From contig NW_026570239.1 in the NCBI RefSeq assembly GCF_019649055.1, positions 868,001-932,000 on the forward strand: a stretch of 64,000 bases of DNA, read 5' to 3'. This DNA is from Paramacrobiotus metropolitanus (Eukaryota > Tardigrada > Eutardigrada > Parachela > Macrobiotidae). Below the pieces are notes generated by a model. That model did not search any database. It was not told the DNA's origin and saw nothing but the letters and a program-made list of their open reading frames with translations. The position numbers and the translations under genes were made by a program. This document shows positions 44,836 through 57,119 of the stretch, piece by piece. Each line of letters begins with the position of its first letter. Position 1 is the stretch's first letter.

Positions 44836-45779
44836 CCTTACCAGCTCCGCATCCGATAGTGGATTCCGCTTCGCTGGCCTCCACCTATCACGGAAGTGGA
44901 GGTACTGCAGGCGGTTGTTCACAACACAGATGGGATACGCCGGATGGACGAGCACCTTCATCATCCACTCCTCCCACAGACTCCACAACGCCGGCTCCAC
45001 CGGCCGCCCCCTCCGATATTCCCGTGGCAGGGCGCAGGTCTCCGTGAAATAATCCTCCTGCCTGACAAATCGCACCCTCCAATCCCGGAGCGCAGGACGA
45101 ACCGCGAGGGCGCTGGCGTATTTGACCACGTAGCTATCTCCCAACTGGATCCGTATGAAGACATATTTACCAGCAACACCGCCGGGTACCACGTCCACGG
45201 GCGATAGGCGGCCGTCCGCGCGAGGACCTCGAAACGGGCCTCCGGCATAGAATTATTTAACGCTGCGCTGTGATCTGCGCCCCAGTCGTGGAATGGAGCG
45301 ATACGGCATTGCCGGTAGCTGAGGCAGTGCCTCGCCTTTTTTAGATCGACATACTGCCAACGTTGGCCCGGCACGCCGAAATCCACGATAAGGTCCCCGC
45401 CCCGCCGTGGTGGGCGGTGTTGATGACCAGACCGCGTTCGAGATGTCCGTTGGCATTTTGTACATCCACTGCGTTCCACTGGTAGACGTCGGTGCCTGGA
45501 TAAACCTCACAGGGTGGCGCTGAGCCCGCACAATCAAACGATTGGATTCCGTTGGTGTACATCGTCCTGGTACTTGCCAAAAGGAGATCGACTTGATTGC
45601 AGTCGCTGCAATCACGAAACGGAAAGTGACAACTGCGCTTTCCATTCGTTGTTCCATGGCAAGTTGGCAACTTTGACGGAATCCAAGGGGAAACACCAAA
45701 CACTGTTAATCGCTCTCAGCTTATATCGATATTATACTCTTGATGCTGCGGTGCCATGAGACACATAGCCCAAAGCGTT

Positions 45780-46640
45780 ATCAGGAATACTCACGTAGGG
45801 AATACACGAAGACCATAGGGAATACACGTACACATACGGGCCATTGGGAATACACATAGACCATAGCGTTGCCACGCTCGGTTGAGCATTCCCCAGTGGA
45901 TGGACGGTAGACAGTAGTCAAGCTGTCTCTCTGTTTATGATCAGCTGGGCTGTGGCTTGAGCCACTTGACTGCAGCTGACCAAAGGATAGTATAGTGCCA
46001 AGAGGGAAAGAGAGCAGCAAATAATTCCGCCCATTCACAATATACGCCACAGACAGTGCATTGTTTTAATATTGTATTTCTCTATGGACTATGGCCTATG
46101 TGTACGAGTGTAATCCCTCATGGCACCGCAGCGTCAGGAGAGTATGCTCACTATGCTCTCTTTTCTCTTCATAGTTTACATCGTATACTGGCACATTAGC
46201 GGTCTGTCGGGTAAGCGCTGCCTCTTGATGGAGCAGCAATGCGATCAGCTTTCCTGAGGAAAGCAGAGACATAGAGAGTAATAGTCAATAGGATAAAGTC
46301 CGGGTAAAAGTAATGGCAGTCTATCGAGTGTACAGTATGTCGGCACTGCGTCCTGTAGTGCTGTAGGTAATCCCTGTAGTGCTGTAGCGATGTCCCCAGG
46401 GAACGTCTGTGTCCCGCCGAGGCCTCCATGCTTCGGTATCAAGCAACAGAAGATATCAATAATTATTGTTGACAGGAAAGAAAGACTGAGTCAAATCACA
46501 ATAATGTGCCGGCTTAGAGCGCCGCCATTGAGACGCGCTGATTCGGTGGAGGCGTTATTGTATAATTACGGTATTCTACTTTTGACAGGTTAATTAAATT
46601 CTCTCATAATTAACTTAAATCATCATTTAATTAACAGTTC
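45780..46640. promoter_or_regulatory. Upstream region of family member 2, partly conserved upstream of member 3
   Basis: CAGCTGACCAAAGGATAG ... GAGAGCAG ... AATTCCGCCCATT (about 45972-46034) resembles CAGCTGACCAGAGGACAA ... GAGAGCAG ... AATTGCGCCCATT (about 57184-57241), 410-470 bp and 300-360 bp upstream of the two start codons. The stretch also has GGGAATACAC repeated several times (45798-45860), and TGTAGTGCTGTAG is repeated at 46352-46390. Whether it is a promoter or simply co-duplicated DNA is not known. Confidence 0.5.
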
Positions 46641-46654
46641 ACTGACATCAGACA

Positions 46655-47697
46655 CTAGCAATGCGCCATGGAATAACAAGAAGTGTTGTATGAGAAATCT
46701 GTACCAGCTCGAATGTTATCGTACGTCAGGTCACGGGAACAATCCACACTGAAGATAAGCGGCCACTCATCCCAATAGTGCCCAACCGATGGCGTCGTGT
46801 AGCTCTCGATCACCACCACTTCGCCTTGTCTCTTAGAGGTTGTCAAGTGCGACTTGTGCTTCAGAAAGTTGCGGAACCACGCCAGCGAGCAGTCACAATG
46901 CAGACGACGTACGACGACAAAAATCAGCCTGAGTCAGTAAAACTGGTAGCGTGTCACGGGGATCTTTCTGTAGTCGCTGCAAATCCCACCCCAGTCCGTT
47001 CTCCAACGCCAGGAAGTCGAGCTGCGGCAGATCGGTGAACGTGTACGCTTCCAGTGAAGCAATCGTGCATTCGTGCAATCGTGCAATCGTGCAATCGTGC
47101 AATTATAACACGTGATCTGTCGTACTTGCGGCATCCCGGTAAAATGCTGCTTTTTTATTACCAGATTCCGGCCGAGCTCCAGCTCTAGTGTAACCAAATG
47201 GGGCAGTGGCCCGACAGCGTGGATTTTGGCCGTGACATGCGGTGTGACGCAGGGCGTTATGCTCAGTTCCAGTAGCTGATCACGCACCGGGCCGATGACG
47301 TCAGGATGAAGTGAATCGTCCGCATCAGCGCCTTCATTGAACAGCAGGAGCACCGCACGACCGGGGCTGATCCGGCGGATGTGGCGGGTCAAGCGGGCGG
47401 TGTCGGACCGATTGTAATAGGAACACCACGCGCGAATGAACGTCGGAGCATCAGGTATCGGTCCCGGCCGCCCGTCGTCAGGACAGTAGATGTTTATATC
47501 TATATACTGTGAATGGATTTTTTTTTTTGGATAGTACAGGGACGTTGTGCTGTTCTTCAAAGCAACATATGCATGACATTCCTCTTGCGTTAGCAGATCC
47601 GTGCGGAAGGTGAAGTTATCCGACGACAGCAACGAGTCAGGAGATAGAGCGGAGGCTGTTGGTGGGCTGCATTCGGCTTCCAGTTCCCTGGCGGGGT
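46655..47697 (-). pseudogene. LRR protein with C-terminal LRRCT cap, frame broken by an 8-bp repeat
   Basis: The minus strand reads from about 47697 (after a TTTTCTAG acceptor) through ELEAECSPP, CPDDGRPGP, LLELSITPCV, LVTLELELGRNLV, MPQVRQITCYN, then into the repeat at 47059-47103. After it, in another frame, come LEAYTFTDLPQLDFLALENG and later LHCDCSLAWFRNFLKH, a typical LRRCT start (CDC-x-L-x-W), and IFSVDCS before the stop at 46655. The leucine spacing is LRR-like. LRRNT/LRRCT-capped LRRs are usually extracellular. I see no transmembrane segment after the cap. The region between about 46880 and 46920 also needs a frame change or short intron. Possible alternative: a variable allele whose normal repeat number keeps the frame. 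Confidence 0.6.
47059..47103. repeat. 8-bp tandem repeat (GCAATCGT)n in an LRR coding region
   Basis: Five tandem units of GCAATCGT (one with GCATTCGT) plus a partial unit. Because 8 is not a multiple of 3, each added unit changes the reading frame of the LRR gene. In protein terms it produces the repeated text CTIARLHD. Confidence 0.9.
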
Positions 47698-47969
47698 CTA
47701 GAAAACAGCGAACTGATTTACAGCAAAGCCTCAGTAATGTGAGTTCGGCGACGCACCAGCAAATGTTGCGCCCGAGAGCAGAACGATGGCGAACAGACAG
47801 GGTCGGGAAGACTTATACATGCTGCCTAGAGTGTGCTAGTCGTGGTGTCTCCAGCGCGCTGGTGGCGGGTATTGCGGACAAAATTGCCGAATGCCACTGG
47901 CTGCTTCTGAAACGCTTTCTTACACTCTGTATGTTATCCGCGTTGGAACATCCAATGAGAGTCTGAGAC

Positions 47970-49130
47970 GCTTGACCAAGCTTTCCTAGGTTCGTACGTC
48001 GGGAAGGCGGTGTGATCGACTAGACTTCAGTATTTGATAGCTATCTGGACTTACATGGAACATATGGTTGGTTAGATACCGTGCTCACAAAACTTTGAAA
48101 CCGATAAAACAAAGGGAGTGTTGTTGTTGCTAAATCGGTCCAAAGGACTCGAAGAAAAGGCAGAATGCTGTATATGAAAATATGAAAACGGAAGTGACTC
48201 CACGCAGCAGTGTGTGCTACATACAGCGTATGCTGTATGGACACATAATGTGGTTATGCAAGAACTCGTTTTGATTTGCCTTGTCGGCGAGTGTTGCCGC
48301 TGGCATTGTTTAAAGAATTCTGCGTGATACGCTGTCATGCTGTGTTCTGTGGAGTATAAAATGCGAGAAAATAAAAGATAGTATTTCCGTACATTTAAAC
48401 CAACTCAACAAGCCTGCGTTCAATCTTTTGAAACTGAGTTAAGTCGTCGATTATACATGTTAAAGTAATTAACAATGTGAGATTAAAATTTTTGAGGGGA
48501 ATGTAGAGCCTTCGCAAGCTCTACCCGCGCTTACACTGCGCACGACACGCAACTGGCATTTTGGTACTGTTCAACATGTTTACAGTATAGTGAACGATGT
48601 ACAACTCAATTTACAAAAAAATGCAAACTGGACTTGGCGCTTGAGTATAGTAATTCACTGATAATTATGTCAGTGCATACGCAGCCAGTTGTAAACGAAC
48701 TGATGGTGGGTATTCTCTGGGTAATGTCCCCTTCATTCATAAAATTAATCATAATTAGTACTTATCACACCGGATCCGATAGCGCTGAGGCGTGCGACAT
48801 TTCTAAACTTTTCTTATTCTGATCTTGAAAATTATTTACGGAAATCAAAACAAGCACAAGCTAAAATCATTTTCGCCAGTAGTAAATTAAAATATCTAGG
48901 AACACAGATGAAACAGTTTTACTGCTATTTTTTGATGGATCCTTTCGGGGCGAACCAAAAATACTATGCACCCAAGCCCATCGATACATGCTTTGTACAA
49001 AGTTGTACGTTATACACCGCTTTAAAAATAATATTTCGCCAGGTTATCATCGTAAATTCTGTGCAAACATTGGCGGTGCGGCTGTCTGTGGCAAATAAAT
49101 CTCTTTTAAAAGATAATTTTTATATGCCGT
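47970..49130. other. Intergenic, nothing recognised
   Basis: Mixed AT-rich sequence with short frames lacking motifs (48634-48822, 48908-49135). Confidence 0.4.
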
Positions 49131-49131
49131 T

Positions 49132-52100
49132 TTAGCAGGGTGTCCCCAGCGCCCTGTCTTCCTCTGTCGTCGAAAGCAGCGCCTCGTCTTCCTCTGTCGT
49201 CAACAGCAGCGCCTCATCTTTACCTTCAGCATTCTCACGGAGAACACGATCGCTGCTGACCGCGCGCATTCTGCGCCACATCCAGCCGATACATTTCCAA
49301 GCATAGTAATAGAGGCCGCCTTCGACTACACTCAGCAACAGCAGCAACACCGGCAACTGGAACTGCTCCGGGACAAGGAGTCCCAGCACGGGAAAGGGCA
49401 GGAACATCCAGAACACCACACGGGAAACTAATACCAGTAAGCAACCCTCAAGGTCCGCCCACAGAGCGCACACGCAGAACGGCTTCTTGTTGGCCTGGCG
49501 AGATTTATCCGGGTCGGTCGTTTTCTCCTTGCTGCCTTCCACATCGTTCCCAGCGGTTTTCGGCTTCCTGTTGAGAAATAAACGTGCTAACTAACGCCTA
49601 AATGTTGGCGAGAATTCCGTCCACTTCGGTGTTTTCCTTATGGAAAAGATTTTCGTTAAGTACTGTATCACAAACAGAAGATATTTTTGGGAACGATATA
49701 GCTATCGCTTACAGAAGCCAGCCAATCAGGCAGTAGCATCCAAACCCAACAGCGAAAGCCACTTCGGCAAACAATAAGGCAGTCATCGGCAGCCCGATCA
49801 ACGCCGCGATGCCCTCGATCCACACCGTATAGAAGCGTTCCGTCGCCGGCGAGATGACCGTGTTAAACAGCGCCAACATAACCGGGTTATGGGTCGACCA
49901 ACGGGGATAGTGTATATCTACATAGTACGAAAGCATCACGGTCAGCTGGCTAATTCCCTAAAAATATTTTATATGCACAAAAGTCTCGCAAGGAAACGCC
50001 GCAGAGAAGGGACTAAATGCTGTTAAAATTGATTTCATCCATTGTACAATCCACACGAATTTATCAGTTACCGTATACTTAGCAGAATGTGTGCATTCTA
50101 CGACTGCGCCCGCTTTGCTGTGCATCACCAGTTCTTGAAGAACACAAGAAGCGTTTGTTGCTTAGTACTTCTTGGCGATATCAAAAATTTTCTTTGTTGT
50201 TTTTTTTTCGGGACCTAAAATAAGTACTAAGGAGCGTATATAGCTTTCCTACCGTTCCGAAATTGTCACAACACTCGGTGCAGTTGATGGTGGTCCAGTA
50301 GCTTTTTGATTCGCCTGGTCCACGGGACGATGGTAGGAATGAGAAGGAATTGTACCACTCGAAAACTACCGGCACTCGAAACAGCATCTCCAGGCCGCAG
50401 TAAATTAAACACTGAAGCGCTGGAATCGCTACAAACACAAAAATCTAATTATGGATGAGCTCTTGTACTTTATATATTGTACAACTGTGTCCACGATATC
50501 TCACATTATATATCCTCAACGTGCGTCCTTGGTACTTGTACATATTCTACTTCTATTGTTGTTTTTCTATTTAAGCGCCGCACTTCGCTTTAGCTGAGTT
50601 TCTTAGTACATAGAATTTTAACGTTTACGGCGTATGGCTCCTGTATCCTCAGCGGATAAAGCTTCTATAACGGCCAAAAGAGGGCAGAATACGTAAAAAT
50701 TACACTGCGGGCGCGCTGTGATACTGTAGCTTTAGAGCATGCAACTACCAGCTGGCAACCCATATTTTACACTTTAAACGCTGTTAACGATGTCTTCCAC
50801 AGTGCTACAACAACATCCTTTAGGGTTAGGTGTCCTTTACGTAACCTGCTGTTTGAAGCTTTGATGGTAACAAAAAGGGGCCGACATGGCTTGAATAACT
50901 AATCCTTGTACTTGCTGGAGCATACCAGAAAATGAGCAAACTTCACTTGAATTATGTAGCATTTACGAAGTATCTGTACGCACCGTGCCATAGGTGGAAC
51001 TTGTTCAGCCATGACCAGCGCATGTAATACGACGGACAAACAGCCGGTGATTCCGTTTTGATGGCGACTTCCAGCGGTCGACCAGCCGCGAACGGCTGCA
51101 GGAGCCGGACTCCCGTTACCTTCCTTTGGGAGATACAAAAACCCTCTATCAACTGTCTGAACGCTCCATCGGCACAAATTCGGCTTTTCTAACTTCTGAG
51201 TGGAAAACGATTCACGGTGTCAAAAAAATCCAGTTTTCTACCTGATGATTTCGTGCACCCACATGAAATACGTCTCTTCCATCCACAATCCCCAGATCCT
51301 TCCGGTGCAGTGCCAACAGACAGAAGCCGGCAGCAGTCACCGGGAACATGGCGTCGTCAATGCAGTGCCCAATACACGCAACGGTCAGTGCAGATACAAT
51401 AACCGCCGGCAACGCGCAAAAGACCGCCCAGATTCCTAGGACCGCGCTCATACTGGCCATGAACAGGACATTCAAGATTTCAAAGCGGCATCTGGACGTA
51501 TCGGGATCCGCGTTCCATCCGTCGCTGTCATCTGGGTCGTTGGTCATACTGTAGCCCAAGAAGGCCGTGATGCGGTGACAGCAGGGAAGATGCTGTGTCC
51601 AGCGGGGAAATCTCCAGTGACGGTTGACCCAGGCGGAGCAGGCAATGGACACGCCCAGCAGCACGGTGATGACGACGGTGGCGACGGCGCCGATGTAGCC
51701 GATATTGGCTCGCGCTGCGCTCAGTAGTGAGCCGGCAACTGTGCTGGTGACCGCCTGGGACGAGGAAGGCTTCCAGTTGGAGACCAGATCATCCCAGACG
51801 CAGCCGGTTATATTCTGTTGATGGAGAGAGCAAGTAGAGAATTAATTCTGCCAAACGTGTATAACAAAAACAGGAATGTTGCAGTAATTCAAAACTGTTT
51901 ATGTGAAATAAGTTCCCGTAATGTTAATGTTAGGAAGAACACAGTACAACGCTCGTATGCACAACAGTGAACGGCTATACATGCCCGATCAACAATTAAA
52001 CTCGCATTTGAACAACGAATATAAAATTTTTAGACTACTCAGAATTTCATTCCATGACACGTCATGCCACAGTGTTTACGTGTGCTTGCATTTGATATGG

Positions 52101-52620
52101 ATGGTGCCCGGCGAATCATAATAAAATTATATAAAATATCCTAATAATTTTTTTTTGGTTACGTGTTGCGCTGGGTTGCGTTTGACGTTTCGCGATGTTG
52201 CTAGTCGTCAGATATTTCAGAAGTTGGCGAGATTATGACATATTGGTACAATAGTGCGTATTAAATTTGTCTTCATGATAATTCTACTGTTGTGATCATT
52301 GTCTTGAGCGACAGCATTATGTCACTTATTTATGTGCAAATATATTTATTAGCTTACAAAAATAATACAATGACAAAAAGCGGTTTTATCGGGAGCAAGC
52401 CAACCTGACGAAGCAGAAACCAGAGCAGACCATCCAGTCCCGTGTAGTTGTCGGGATCAATGCGTGTTAGTTCCCAGTCAGGGAAGAAACGGGTACCAAA
52501 CTTCACCGACAGATGGCAGCCGATCCACAGTACGGCCAGGGCTTCCGTGATGATCTCGTGGTAGGCCCAGGTCAGGTCGCGGTTGAGGACCACCGTGAAC
52601 GTCTTAGCCGGCTTCCCCAT
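49132..52620 (-). CDS. Multi-pass membrane protein of unknown family (six exons)
   Basis: Exons 52620-52405, 51814-51242, 51152-50984, 50428-50253, 49957-49713 and 49567-49132 have GT-AG borders and compatible phases (0, 0, 1, 0, 2), giving about 604 aa. Hydrophobic spans: ALAVLWIGCHL in exon 1; IGAVATVVITVLLGVSIAC, then a long one from FEILNVLFMAS through ALTVACIG in exon 2; IPALQCLIYCGLEML in exon 4; ALIGLPMTALLFAEVAFAV in exon 5; LVLVSRVVFWMFLPFPVLG and LPVLLLLLSVV in exon 6: about eight or nine membrane helices. A luminal NITGC start in exon 2 and NCTECC in exon 4 suggest glycosylation and disulphides. The C-terminus carries two acidic repeats, TTEEDEALL and TTEEDRALG. The start is uncertain: the frame is open upstream of Met 52620 with a signal-like stretch, so a 5' exon may be missing. 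Family not recognised. Confidence 0.65.
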
Positions 52621-52739
52621 TGGAGTACAATTACTTGCAGCCGGATAAACAGACGTAAGAACACCGACAACTGTCAAAAACACCGCAGAAGGGGAGGTAT
52701 TCCTCGTCCGTTGCCGAATCGTTATGAGTAATCCCAGAT

Positions 52740-53800
52740 TTTCCTTGCCTTTGAGAACGTGGATCGTGCCTATACGATAGAGATATTTCTTCGAGGATTA
52801 ATATACAAAATTTGGGTCGACAATCGTGGATATTCTGGGCTACACAATATTCCGATAAAAACCTTCACACTGGCAAGGGTAGGAATATGGAGCAGTTCCT
52901 CTGAGTAGCGCCGTTGCGAATCTCTAAATTCTAATCTAATAAAAGCTGGTCGTTAAGCGACTTACGTCAGTGATGTTGCCCGCAGTCCAGGTTTCCCGTT
53001 AATCATCAATAAATCTCCTCTGGTTTGGGTGCAGCTCACGCTGCTCTCCACTTATTAATACATGTTGTTGAATCCTACGGTACATTCAATACGGTATTTA
53101 TTGTGAATACAATACTCTGCACGCGCGGCTGCGTGGGAGAAAACACAACGGAAAGCGAGAATGCCATACAGCAACTCCTTTCTACCTAAATGGCAAAATG
53201 CAGAGAAGAAATCAATACACATCTGCGCAAATCGCGATCACGCGGTGATCGCCGTAAATATCGATAGCTGAATGGGTCTTATCCCGTGCGACTTGCTGGA
53301 TGACGGGAGATGTTTGCGTGAGCGGGACAGTGCATCCGTGTACAACAGGAGAGTTATGCACAATACACAGCCGCAGCTAGTGTAATCGTAACGCAGTACC
53401 TTAAGCCGATCGGTTCACCGAAAGAAGGAAATGAATGTTAAATCTCGCACACATGATACAGCGGCTTTTGATCCCTTCGTCCAGATCTATATATGGCACG
53501 ATGTTATTGTGAACAGTTTGAATTTTAAAGCGAGCACATAGACGTATATTATTAATTTCTTGCAACAGTTTAACCATATGACACAGGGTAATTCTCGGAT
53601 CTTTTTCGAAATAAATTACAGTTCATAACCTATACGCGCATTGGTTGCGATGCCGGCTGCTGCAGCAAATCGTGCTAATTGAGAAGCCGTCCTTCCGTGT
53701 TTGGAACACCATACAAGGCAATCCCACACGACGCTTTCATTTTTTCCAGCGAGCAAGTTAGATAAGTTCTAAAGCAGCGAAGTTCAAAATTTGCCCTGGT
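52740..53800. other. Intergenic, nothing recognised
   Basis: AT-rich spacer upstream of the membrane-protein gene. No open frame of note. Confidence 0.4.
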
Positions 53801-53810
53801 TTCCATATGG

Positions 53811-54090
53811 TCAGTCTGTCTGACCACCGAGAAAAAATATGGGTATTTCGTTGTGCAGAAAGATTTGGAGTAGCACGGACTTATCGTGCGCTAGGTTGTG
53901 GAAACAATCCACACTGAAAACAATGGGTGTTTCGGTTATTTTGTTATGACTGACAACGGCAGGCATCATAGAGTTAGTTGCCATCGGCGCCTTTTTCTTC
54001 CGCTTCTGTCTAGTGCCGCCTGAGCTTGGGAAAGTTACGGAATCACGCAAACGACTGGCGCCATACGACGATAAAATCCGAACTGAAGAC
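53811..54090 (-). pseudogene. LRRCT-end relic related to the gene at 46655-47697
   Basis: The minus strand reads FRNFPKL in one frame and TPIVFSVDCFHNLAHDKS in another; these match FRNFLKHK and WPLIFSVDCSRDLTYDN of the LRR gene. DNA-level similarity is visible around AACAATCCACACTGAA and CGTACGACGA / CATACGACGATA. A TGA follows the SFA before FRNF, and the frame changes between the blocks. Only the last exon is recognisable. Confidence 0.6.
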
Positions 54091-54099
54091 GTAAATCAT

Positions 54100-54840
54100 C
54101 AAGGCCATCCAATGTATAATAACCGTCATAAGCCCCGACCACCAGTACAGCCAATAAACTCAAAGCAGTTTAACAGAAATCACAAGTCTGTACTAAATCC
54201 GATGCCGTTGACGTGTAAGAAATTACTCCGCCATCTATTTCTGAAAAGTAATGTACTGTGGAGAAAAAGATCTGGTCAGATAGTTATAAACGGCCAGCTC
54301 CAAAACTAGTAAAAAAACCATTCAGTCATCACGTCATATGGCGTTCGTGCAAAACATACCTCGTTCCCCAACGCTTTTGCTTGTACAGTCATTTGGTTCT
54401 GTAATTTAAATTTGGTTTTCGCTGAAACTACTTTACAGCCCCGTAATGACTAATTTTAACAAGGCCCGGCTGCAAAGTTCGAATAACGTTAGCATCTACG
54501 TTATTTTATTAATAATAATAATATTAGTGTTCAAAGTTGTAAACTGTGAGCCAGTTTGCACTTGAAGATCTATGCTTTTCATTTCATTGAACGCGTCGAT
54601 AACGCTACCAACATCAGCATCATAATAACCATTAATACCAGTGCCACCATTGCATTACTACATAATACCGTACATACTACCACCACCACTATCCATCACT
54701 TGTACATGTTGCCCGCAGTAGTGGCAGGGCACGCGGTACAGCATTACCTACACCTAAAATGCACAGCAACTTTATTAACATAAATTATAACAACATTCAA
54801 AAGTAAGTTCATTAATCCACACAACCAGCTCGCGAGAGAA
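54100..54840. other. Spacer downstream of family member 3
   Basis: AT-rich; includes a CAT/CCA-rich low-complexity run at about 54598-54705. The fourth family exon expected here is not found. Confidence 0.4.
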
Positions 54841-54847
54841 GAACCAT

Positions 54848-56882
54848 TCATCCATTCAAGCACATTGCCGTTGGCATAGCAATCATAGTGCCGCGGACGA
54901 TCGTCATATCGCTCAGCACAGTGTTCTCGGTATGTTCACCGCCGCTACCGGCAAAGCTGCAGTTGCGCCAGAAGATGCGCTCAACGGCGACCGCCGCGTT
55001 GGCACACGTGTTGGTCAGCAGGCCCAGCACCTCCCCCTCCGAGACCAGGTATTTATTACTCACTTTCCAGTTACAGCAGTAGACCATCACCTGCGCAAGA
55101 AAACAGAGTTCCACGCAAAGGAACAGTGTGCAGATTAATATTTCCCTATAATCGTAAAAGATTCGTGCAAATTACCGTCCGCCATGCTGTCATTATCTGG
55201 CCGTTTAATATAGCGCTGGTCTACTTCAAACTTCACCGCGTTCAATGAATCATCCTATTGTTATTTTCTTCTTTCATCTAATTCATTATATAAACATAAG
55301 TTACCGGGAAATACTGTAGCCGCCTGCACACGTTGCATCGCTATCAGATCCGGCCGTTGCCTTTTCCCTGCTGGGCATTGCACACGCTGTGTTAAACAGC
55401 GAGCAAGGTGAGTGCAGATATCGTGCATTTCAATCTGTGGTGCAACTTGTGCGGGCGGCTACAGTAAAAATATTATAACTAGTTCGTAATTCTCCGGAAA
55501 AATCGAAGTCTAAGTTTAGTGGCGCAAACCTGCAACCTTCGCGGGCGGTAGCCGAGCTGTTGGTATAAGGCGCTGATGAGGCACAGGCAGTCGCTGAGGT
55601 CATTTAGCGTCCTGCGCTGTTCGGTGCAAGTAATAACGACCATCTCCGTGGCGGCAGTTAAACAGTGGACGATGCATATGCCCACGGAGCGGAGTACCGG
55701 GCCGCGGTTGCCGAAGTTGAGCGTTAGGTATTGGCTACTCTCTTCATGTTGAATAATCGCGTTCCACAGCGGACTGACACGGCGGTAGACGGAGCGCTCG
55801 TTTGTGCAGAAACAGGTGAGAATCTCGCGCCACAATTCCGGTACAAGCGCGGCTCGCCTTTGATTGAACGGTGGTACCGGTGCAGCATACCGAGCAACGC
55901 CATTTCCGTACTGGATTTTGGGCGGGATCCACTGGTCTTCGCTGTAAATCCAGCCAGCTTTCAAACGCCGTGCCATCTTCCCTTTGGCCAATCCATTTAT
56001 TCGCTTCTGTTAGATTACAACACAATCAATTTTTTAAACCAACCGAATTTCTTTCCTATGGTCTGCTACGTACGACTTACATCTTCACTTAGAGGAAGAC
56101 AAATGCAGTTAGGTAATAACATTAAATTAAAGATAATAAAAAATTAATGACCATACCAAATCTTTTTTTTGTACTGGTGTCAGTGACAGATCCTGAAGAT
56201 ACAGCATGCTCTTATATACCACACAAAGGGGATGCCCGGTGTCGACCTGCTTCGACATCGTTTCCTGCCACAAACACCACAACGCCGGCTCAATCGGAAG
56301 TCCCGTCGCATACTCAGGCGGCAGGGTGCACGCCCGCACAACATAATCCACCGGCCCGACAGCGCGACTCACCCCGTCCCGGCACGTCCACCGAACAACC
56401 TCGGCACTGACAAACTTTTCCACGAAGTGAGGACCTAATTGGATCTGAACGTAGGCATATTTATTCCATAAGACCCGGGGCGCCAGAAACACCGCCGGAT
56501 ACCAGGTCCACGGGTGGTCGGTTGCCGTCCGCGCCAGAACCTGAAAGTCTCCCAGAGACATGGACTGGCTCAGCGCTCCGCCGTATTCAGTGTCCCAATA
56601 GGCAAACGGGGCGTAGCGCTTGTTCCGGGAACTGCGACAGTGAAGCGCTTTTTTATGCTCGACAAACTGCGAGCGACGACCAGGTACGCCGAAATCCACC
56701 AGCAAGTCACGGTGATCCATATCGATGACCAGACCGCGCTCGAGAAGTCCGTCGGTATTCTCCACGTCCACTGCGTTCCATCGGTAGATATCGCTGCTAC
56801 TGCCAGGATAAATCTGACAAGGAGGCGACGCGTTCGAACCATCGGACGATCTGGATCCTTTGGTAGTCGTTGTCAAATCCAT
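54848..56882 (-). CDS. Family member 3: YQWNAVDV + F-box-like protein, C-terminally truncated
   Basis: Exons 56882-56157, 56006-55530 and 55090-54848, joined in phase 0 (donors GTATGG and GTTTGC; acceptors CTAACAG and TTGCGCAG). Start MDLTTTTKGS, then DIYRWNAVDVENTDGLLERG, VDFGVPGRRSQFVEH, HPWTWYPAVFLAPRVLWN, EPALWCLW; second exon ALVPELWREIL, VYRRVSPLWNAII; third IFWRNCSFAGS. It then stops at 54848-54850 soon after MIAMPTAMC, where relatives continue LYALLER and a fourth exon with LDL(T/M)TL. About 110 residues of the LRR-like end are therefore missing. The first two modules are fully open, so a shorter protein may still be made. In the F-box-like motif LPPEIL has become VPELW. Confidence 0.7.
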
Positions 56883-57119
56883 GGCCAACAAATTTTGGTC
56901 TACAGTGATACACACCAAACGTACGTTGCGAGTTGCAACCTTGCCACCGGGAGAAAGTAATAAAATCGTTCTGCGCAGTGTGTATCCAGAAATAATTTTG
57001 CCTACCGTAGACAAAACAGTATTTTGCGATTACTTTATTCTGCCGTTGCGTGACAGCTTAGCAAAAGTACTGTCTAGCTATACTCAGGCTGATACACTCA
57101 TCGCGAGAGGAACATAAGA

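Larger units (their letters stand above)
40428..45562 (-). pseudogene. Family member 2: broken YQWNAVDV exon, intact F-box-like and LRR-like exons
   Basis: Exons 45562-44842, 41556-41092, 41033-40698 and 40616-40428 match the intact copy exon by exon with the same phase-0 junctions (donors GTAAGG, GTAAAT, GTGGGT). The first exon (start MYTNGIQSF, then DVYQWNAVDV) has a one-base gain in a CGGCGGGGCGGGG run near 45405, and about 16 bases are missing near 45180 where relatives read RRVLW. The three downstream exons are open: LPLEILREIL, FYRRVSPLWDAVMQ, IVWRNCRFRGI, LCRLDLMTLSTLTL. A shortened protein from an internal start such as MSEASMAP (41541) is conceivable. The first intron (41557-44841, 3.3 kb) has been enlarged by two fold-back elements. 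Confidence 0.75.

Noticed and set aside
46655-47697. Assigning this locus to the F-box-like family
   Set aside because: The LHCDCSLAWF motif is an LRRCT cap of extracellular LRR proteins and no F-box or YQWNAVDV module is present.
1-57014. Treating each YQWNAVDV exon and each F-box-like exon as separate genes
   Set aside because: The order is constant in four loci and conserved phase-0 donor and acceptor sites join them, so they are exons of one gene.
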